Translations under genes and position numbers: made by a program
Shown here: piece by piece, positions 6,797 through 9,315 of the stretch
Numbering within the stretch: position 1 is the stretch's first letter
Layout: every line of letters starts with the position of its first letter
From: Candidatus Krumholzibacteriia bacterium
GTDB lineage: Bacteria > Krumholzibacteriota > Krumholzibacteriia > LZORAL124-64-63
Assembly: GCA_030590265.1 (NCBI GenBank)
Contig: JAUUYW010000111.1
Coordinates: forward strand, 1-9,315
Length of the DNA: 9,315 nucleotides
Direction: 5' to 3'
The notes under the pieces: generated by a model
What the model saw: the letters and a program-made list of their open reading frames with translations, nothing else
What the model was told of the DNA's origin: nothing
The model's database searches: none

Positions 6797-6826
6797 TTGA
6801 CAAAGGTAGGCTGCATCAGTTTTACT
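6797..6826 (+). promoter_or_regulatory. Putative sigma70-type promoter for the regulator / microcompartment operon
   Basis: A perfect TTGACA (6797-6802) is followed after 18 bp by TTTACT (6821-6826, 4 of 6). It is 50 bp upstream of the regulator start. Its -10 overlaps operator candidate 4. Confidence 0.5.
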
Positions 6827-6839
6827 TCATATTACAAAG
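6825..6839. promoter_or_regulatory. Operator candidate 4
   Basis: CTTCATATTACAAAG matches copy 2 at 11 of 15 positions, begins exactly 57 bp after copy 3 and overlaps the -10 and presumed start site of the plus-strand promoter, a position typical of repression. Confidence 0.5.
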
Positions 6840-6875
6840 TTAAATCCAATGCATCCAGGTGGAGGGTATCAGGCA

Positions 6876-7253
6876 ATGAAGGCGCAAGACATGGACGAGT
6901 TGCTGGGCACCAACGCCCGCCTTGCCATTGTCCTGACCCTTGCAAACCATCAACCCTGGACATTCACGGCTTTGCGCAATGAAACGGGCCTCGCCGATGG
7001 AAATCTGCACGTGCAGGCACGGAAGCTGGTTGCGGCAGGATATTTGGAGGCGGAGAAGGTCAAACAGGGCAATCGCCAAGTCACTGCATTTCGGCTTTCG
7101 TCTCACGGATGGGATCAGTTGCAGGCGCACGGACAACAACTGGGCCGGGCTCTGGGAATGCCAGCATTTGATTCAACTTTGCGCAAAATGGGCGGAGGAC
7201 ATTCTCCATCGCCCAAAAAACGCTCTCGAAACGATGACTCTCAGGTTTGGTAA
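6876..7253 (+). CDS. Winged-helix transcriptional regulator (HTH_34 / MarR-ArsR-like)
   Basis: Product of 125 aa. Residues 10-85 form a winged helix: ARLAIVLTLA, then TFTALRNETGLADGNLHVQARKL with the recognition helix near 38-52, LVAAGYLEAEK, and a wing around KQGNRQVTAFRLS. LADGNLHVQARKL followed by AGYLE is typical of the stand-alone DNA-binding proteins of PF13601 type. The C-terminal tail (about 105-125) is basic and disordered. ATG 6876 is chosen over ATG 6849 because GGAGGG lies nine bases upstream and homologues start MK-x-D-x-LDELI-like. It probably controls the downstream enzyme and shell genes, 73 bp away, and may bind the CTTYA-N6-AAAG sites. Effector unknown; no sensor domain is evident. 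Confidence 0.85.
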   Translation: MKAQDMDELLGTNARLAIVLTLANHQPWTFTALRNETGLADGNLHVQARKLVAAGYLEAEKVKQGNRQVTAFRLSSHGWDQLQAHGQQLGRALGMPAFDSTLRKMGGGHSPSPKKRSRNDDSQVW

Positions 7254-7285
7254 AAGGCCCACGGTGGCACCATCAGACAATGAGA

Positions 7286-7317
7286 CAATCAAACATAGAG
7301 GCAATCAAACCAAGAGG
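7286..7317 (+). repeat. Tandem 16-bp direct repeat carrying duplicated ribosome sites
   Basis: CAATCAAACATAGAGG (7286-7301) is followed immediately by CAATCAAACCAAGAGG (7302-7317), 14 of 16 identical. Each ends in a Shine-Dalgarno-like AGAGG; the second lies nine bases from ATG 7327 and is the working site for the fusion enzyme. Confidence 0.7.
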
Positions 7318-7326
7318 TAACAGGCC

Positions 7327-8670
7327 ATGAAGATCGCCATCGGTTCTGATCACGGCGGTTTCGAACTGAAAAAAACGCTCCTGGCCCACTTGCAGGGCCA
7401 GGGTCATGAACTTTTGGATTTGGGCTGCGATTCGACCAATGCGGTGGACTATCCCAAATACGCCCGTTTGGTGGCCGAAGCGGTGGCTGCCGGGCAAGCC
7501 GAACGCGGAGTGATGATCGATGGCGCGGGAATTGGTTCGTCCATGGTAGCGAACAAGGTTCCAGGCGTGCGCGCGGCCATGGCATACGACTTGTCCAGTG
7601 CTCGCAATGGTCGCGAACACAATGACGCCAATTTGTTGACCCTGGGCGCGGGCCTGATCGGCGGCAACCTGGCGGCACAAATTGTCGATGTCTTTTTGAC
7701 CACCGATTGCACCGAGCCAAGGCACCAGCGTCGAGTGGCGATGATTGTTGACGGTGGAGGTGACGCCGTCAGTCAGGCCGCCCCAGCTGCGCTGATAGGT
7801 TCGGGATTGATTGATCTGAGTGAAGAGGACATGGGCCGCATTGTTTCCCGCCTGGAAGGCTTGTTGGGTGGCGGAAGCGGAGCTGATGCTTTTCACGCCG
7901 GTCCTTGTGTGGGCAGTTGTCCCACCACGGCTCAGCAGTTTATCGAACTTGGGGCCCGGCGTTTGACCCACGGTCTGGATTCCCCAGGCAAGGTTCCAGA
8001 GGAATTGGCCCGCTATATCGACCATACAATTCTCAAACCCGACGCAACCCTGGAAATGGTGCAGACCATTGTGGCTGAAGCCCGCGAACATTCTTTCCGG
8101 TCGGTGTGTGTCAATCCTTGTTGGGTGAAAACAGTGGCCGAAGGTTTGCGCGGCACCAAGGTGCTGACTTGTTCGGTTGTCGGTTTTCCACTGGGTGCGG
8201 CAACTCCTGAGATCAAAGCAATGGAAACACGCAAGGCCATTCGTGATGGAGCCAAGGAAATCGATATGGTCATCAACGTGGGCCGTTTAAAGGGTGGGGA
8301 TGACGACTACGTTTTGCGGGACATCCTGGCCGTGACCGAAGCCTGCCGCGATGGCAGCGCCGTCTGCAAAGTCATCATCGAAACCGCACTGCTCACAGAT
8401 GAAGAAAAAGTCAGGGTTTGTGAATTGGCCAAAAGAGCTCGGGCAAATTTCGTCAAGACCAGCACGGGTTTTGCCTCGGGTGGAGCAACAGCTGAAGACA
8501 TTGCTCTGATGGCTTCGGTGGTGCGGGGCGCCGGCATGGAAGTGAAGGCTTCCGGTGGCATCAGAAGTTTCACCGATGCCAAGCGAATGATCGACGCGGG
8601 GGCCACCCGCATCGGCGCCAGCGCGAGCATCGGTATTGTTCAAGAAGCAAAACAATCGACGGCAAGTTAA
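7327..8670 (+). CDS. RpiB/LacAB-type isomerase fused to deoxyribose-phosphate aldolase (DeoC)
   Basis: Product of 447 aa. Residues 1-143 are an RpiB/LacAB isomerase domain: SDHGG at 7-11, GVMIDGAGIGSSMVANK at 61-77, REHNDAN with H98, and PRHQRR at 131-136. The usual catalytic Cys position in E. coli RpiB is D65 here. Residues 144-224 form a linker with a short amphipathic helix near 161-180 and Cys194 and Cys198. Residues 225-443 are a class I aldolase with all key residues: D313 (EIDMVINVG), Schiff-base lysine K377 (FVKTSTGF) and K407 (VKASGG). DeoC cleaves 2-deoxyribose 5-phosphate to glyceraldehyde 3-phosphate and acetaldehyde. The shell-protein gene 23 bp downstream suggests the fusion is microcompartment cargo. 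Start supported by AAGAGG nine bases upstream. Confidence 0.93.
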   Translation: MKIAIGSDHGGFELKKTLLAHLQGQGHELLDLGCDSTNAVDYPKYARLVAEAVAAGQAERGVMIDGAGIGSSMVANKVPGVRAAMAYDLSSARNGREHNDANLLTLGAGLIGGNLAAQIVDVFLTTDCTEPRHQRRVAMIVDGGGDAVSQAAPAALIGSGLIDLSEEDMGRIVSRLEGLLGGGSGADAFHAGPCVGSCPTTAQQFIELGARRLTHGLDSPGKVPEELARYIDHTILKPDATLEMVQTIVAEAREHSFRSVCVNPCWVKTVAEGLRGTKVLTCSVVGFPLGAATPEIKAMETRKAIRDGAKEIDMVINVGRLKGGDDDYVLRDILAVTEACRDGSAVCKVIIETALLTDEEKVRVCELAKRARANFVKTSTGFASGGATAEDIALMASVVRGAGMEVKASGGIRSFTDAKRMIDAGATRIGASASIGIVQEAKQSTAS

Positions 8671-8693
8671 TTGAACACGGTTAAGGAGAAAAG

Positions 8694-9315
8694 ATGAGCG
8701 TCGACCTGCGGGCATTTTGTGTGATCGACAACCTGCAACCCCAGTTTGCCAGTTTTCAGGCAACAGTGGCCCAGGGTTTTTTGCCCAAGGTGGGGCAGGC
8801 CAGTTTGTTTGTGGAGATTGCGCCGGGAATTGAAATCAATCGGGTGATGGACATTGCTCTGAAAAGCACCAACGTGACGCCGGGTATGCAAATCGTTGAA
8901 CGACATTTCGGCATGCTCGAGGTGCATTCAGACAGCCTGGCCGACGTGCGAGCCGCCGGCCAGGCCATCCTTGAGGCGTTGGATCTATCGGAGGACCAAC
9001 GCCTCAAGGCCCGCATTGTGTCGGACCAGGTGGTGCGTCATCTGGACGACCACCAGTGCATGCTGATCAATCGCATGCGCCACGGGAACCTGATCCTGTC
9101 TGGACAAACCTTGTTCGTATTGGAGTGTGAACCGGCAGCATATGCGGCGCTGGCGGCCAACGAGGCGGAAAAAGCTGCTGACATCAATATCCTGGAAGTG
9201 CGGGCCTTCGGCAGTTTCGGGCGCGTTTACATAGGAGGCGAAGAGAAAGACATTGAAGCGGCGCGGCCGGCTGCGGTGGCGGCGTTGGAAGCGATTAGTG
9301 GACGGGAAATAGACA
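8694..9315 (+). CDS. Tandem-domain (trimeric, BMC-T) microcompartment shell protein, partial
   Basis: From ATG 8694 (AAGGAGA five bases upstream) the frame stays open for 207 codons to the window end; no stop is reached. Two BMC-type domains are seen: residues 1-95 with ASLFVEIAPGIEINRVMDIALKSTNV and FGMLEVHSDSLADVRAAGQAILEAL, and residues 105-205 with SGQTLFVLECEPAAYAALAANEAEKAADINILEVRAFGSFGRVYIGG. The order of elements resembles permuted BMC-T proteins, and from memory the wording is close to the Haliangium ochraceum stacking-type trimer (Hoch_5816 family). Such proteins form shell facets with large, possibly gated pores. Residue 207 is near the expected family length, so little is missing. 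It is third in the operon after the regulator and the fusion enzyme. Confidence 0.9.
   Translation, partial: MSVDLRAFCVIDNLQPQFASFQATVAQGFLPKVGQASLFVEIAPGIEINRVMDIALKSTNVTPGMQIVERHFGMLEVHSDSLADVRAAGQAILEALDLSEDQRLKARIVSDQVVRHLDDHQCMLINRMRHGNLILSGQTLFVLECEPAAYAALAANEAEKAADINILEVRAFGSFGRVYIGGEEKDIEAARPAAVAALEAISGREID

Larger units (their letters stand above)
6295..6875. other. Divergent control region without genes
   Basis: About 580 bp, visibly A/T-richer than the flanking genes, between the divergent signal-peptidase-like and regulator genes. It contains AT-rich promoter-like sequence at 6380-6410, four copies of CTTYA-N6-AAAG, a 12-bp perfect palindrome (TGACTTAAGTCA, 6546-6557), a plus-strand hairpin with a T-tract (6631-6658) and a promoter ahead of the regulator (6797-6826). 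The longest in-frame reads are short and lack ribosome sites. Confidence 0.75.

Noticed and set aside
7273..8091. 272-codon minus-strand open frame opposite the RpiB-DeoC gene
   Set aside because: Antisense shadow of a clearly coding, motif-complete gene.

Overview
The window carries densely packed bacterial genes on both strands and suggests an uncultivated member of the FCB-like candidate phyla (Krumholzibacteriota, Eisenbacteria or Latescibacterota type). That placement is inference. It rests on a long secreted protein made of an Omp28-like thioredoxin fold, FG-GAP repeats, an ASPIC/UnbV module and a C-terminal FlgD-type Ig domain, together with a Haliangium-like microcompartment locus. 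No mobile element, CRISPR array, rRNA or tRNA is visible.

Layout. Positions 1-165 (+) are the 3' end of a zinc-ribbon membrane protein. 249-1664 (-) encodes a periplasmic HtrA/Deg serine protease with its own promoter, separated from the upstream gene by a strong intrinsic terminator. 1830-4449 (-) encodes a large secreted protein whose true N-terminus is broken in a naive reading by an in-frame TGA and a one-base frame offset. 4563-6294 (-) is a three-gene operon encoding an S24/S26-type signal peptidase-like protein, an HprK-like P-loop kinase and a PqqD-family protein. 6295-6875 is a divergent control region. From 6876 (+) come a winged-helix regulator, an RpiB-DeoC fusion enzyme and a tandem-domain microcompartment shell protein that runs off the end.

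Main discovery candidate. The TGA at 4308-4310 (- strand) falls exactly where a thioredoxin-like Omp28-type protein would carry the first cysteine of its CxxC. It is read here as selenocysteine, giving a U-P-Y-C motif. A hairpin with a GGUC loop begins 17 nt after the UGA, closely matching the geometry of the E. coli fdhF SECIS element as I remember it. ORF callers would start the protein 25 codons too late and lose both the active site and the signal peptide. A homopolymer-associated frame offset near the start codon must also be explained.

Second theme. The regulator, RpiB-DeoC fusion and shell protein look like the start of an operon for an aldehyde-handling microcompartment: DeoC releases acetaldehyde and glyceraldehyde 3-phosphate from deoxyribose 5-phosphate. 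The linker between the two enzyme domains contains a short amphipathic helix resembling a cargo-targeting peptide. The control region holds four copies of CTTYA-N6-AAAG in two pairs. Each pair is spaced exactly 57 bp, one pair near each divergent promoter, suggesting shared control of the microcompartment operon and the kinase/PqqD operon, perhaps by the adjacent regulator.
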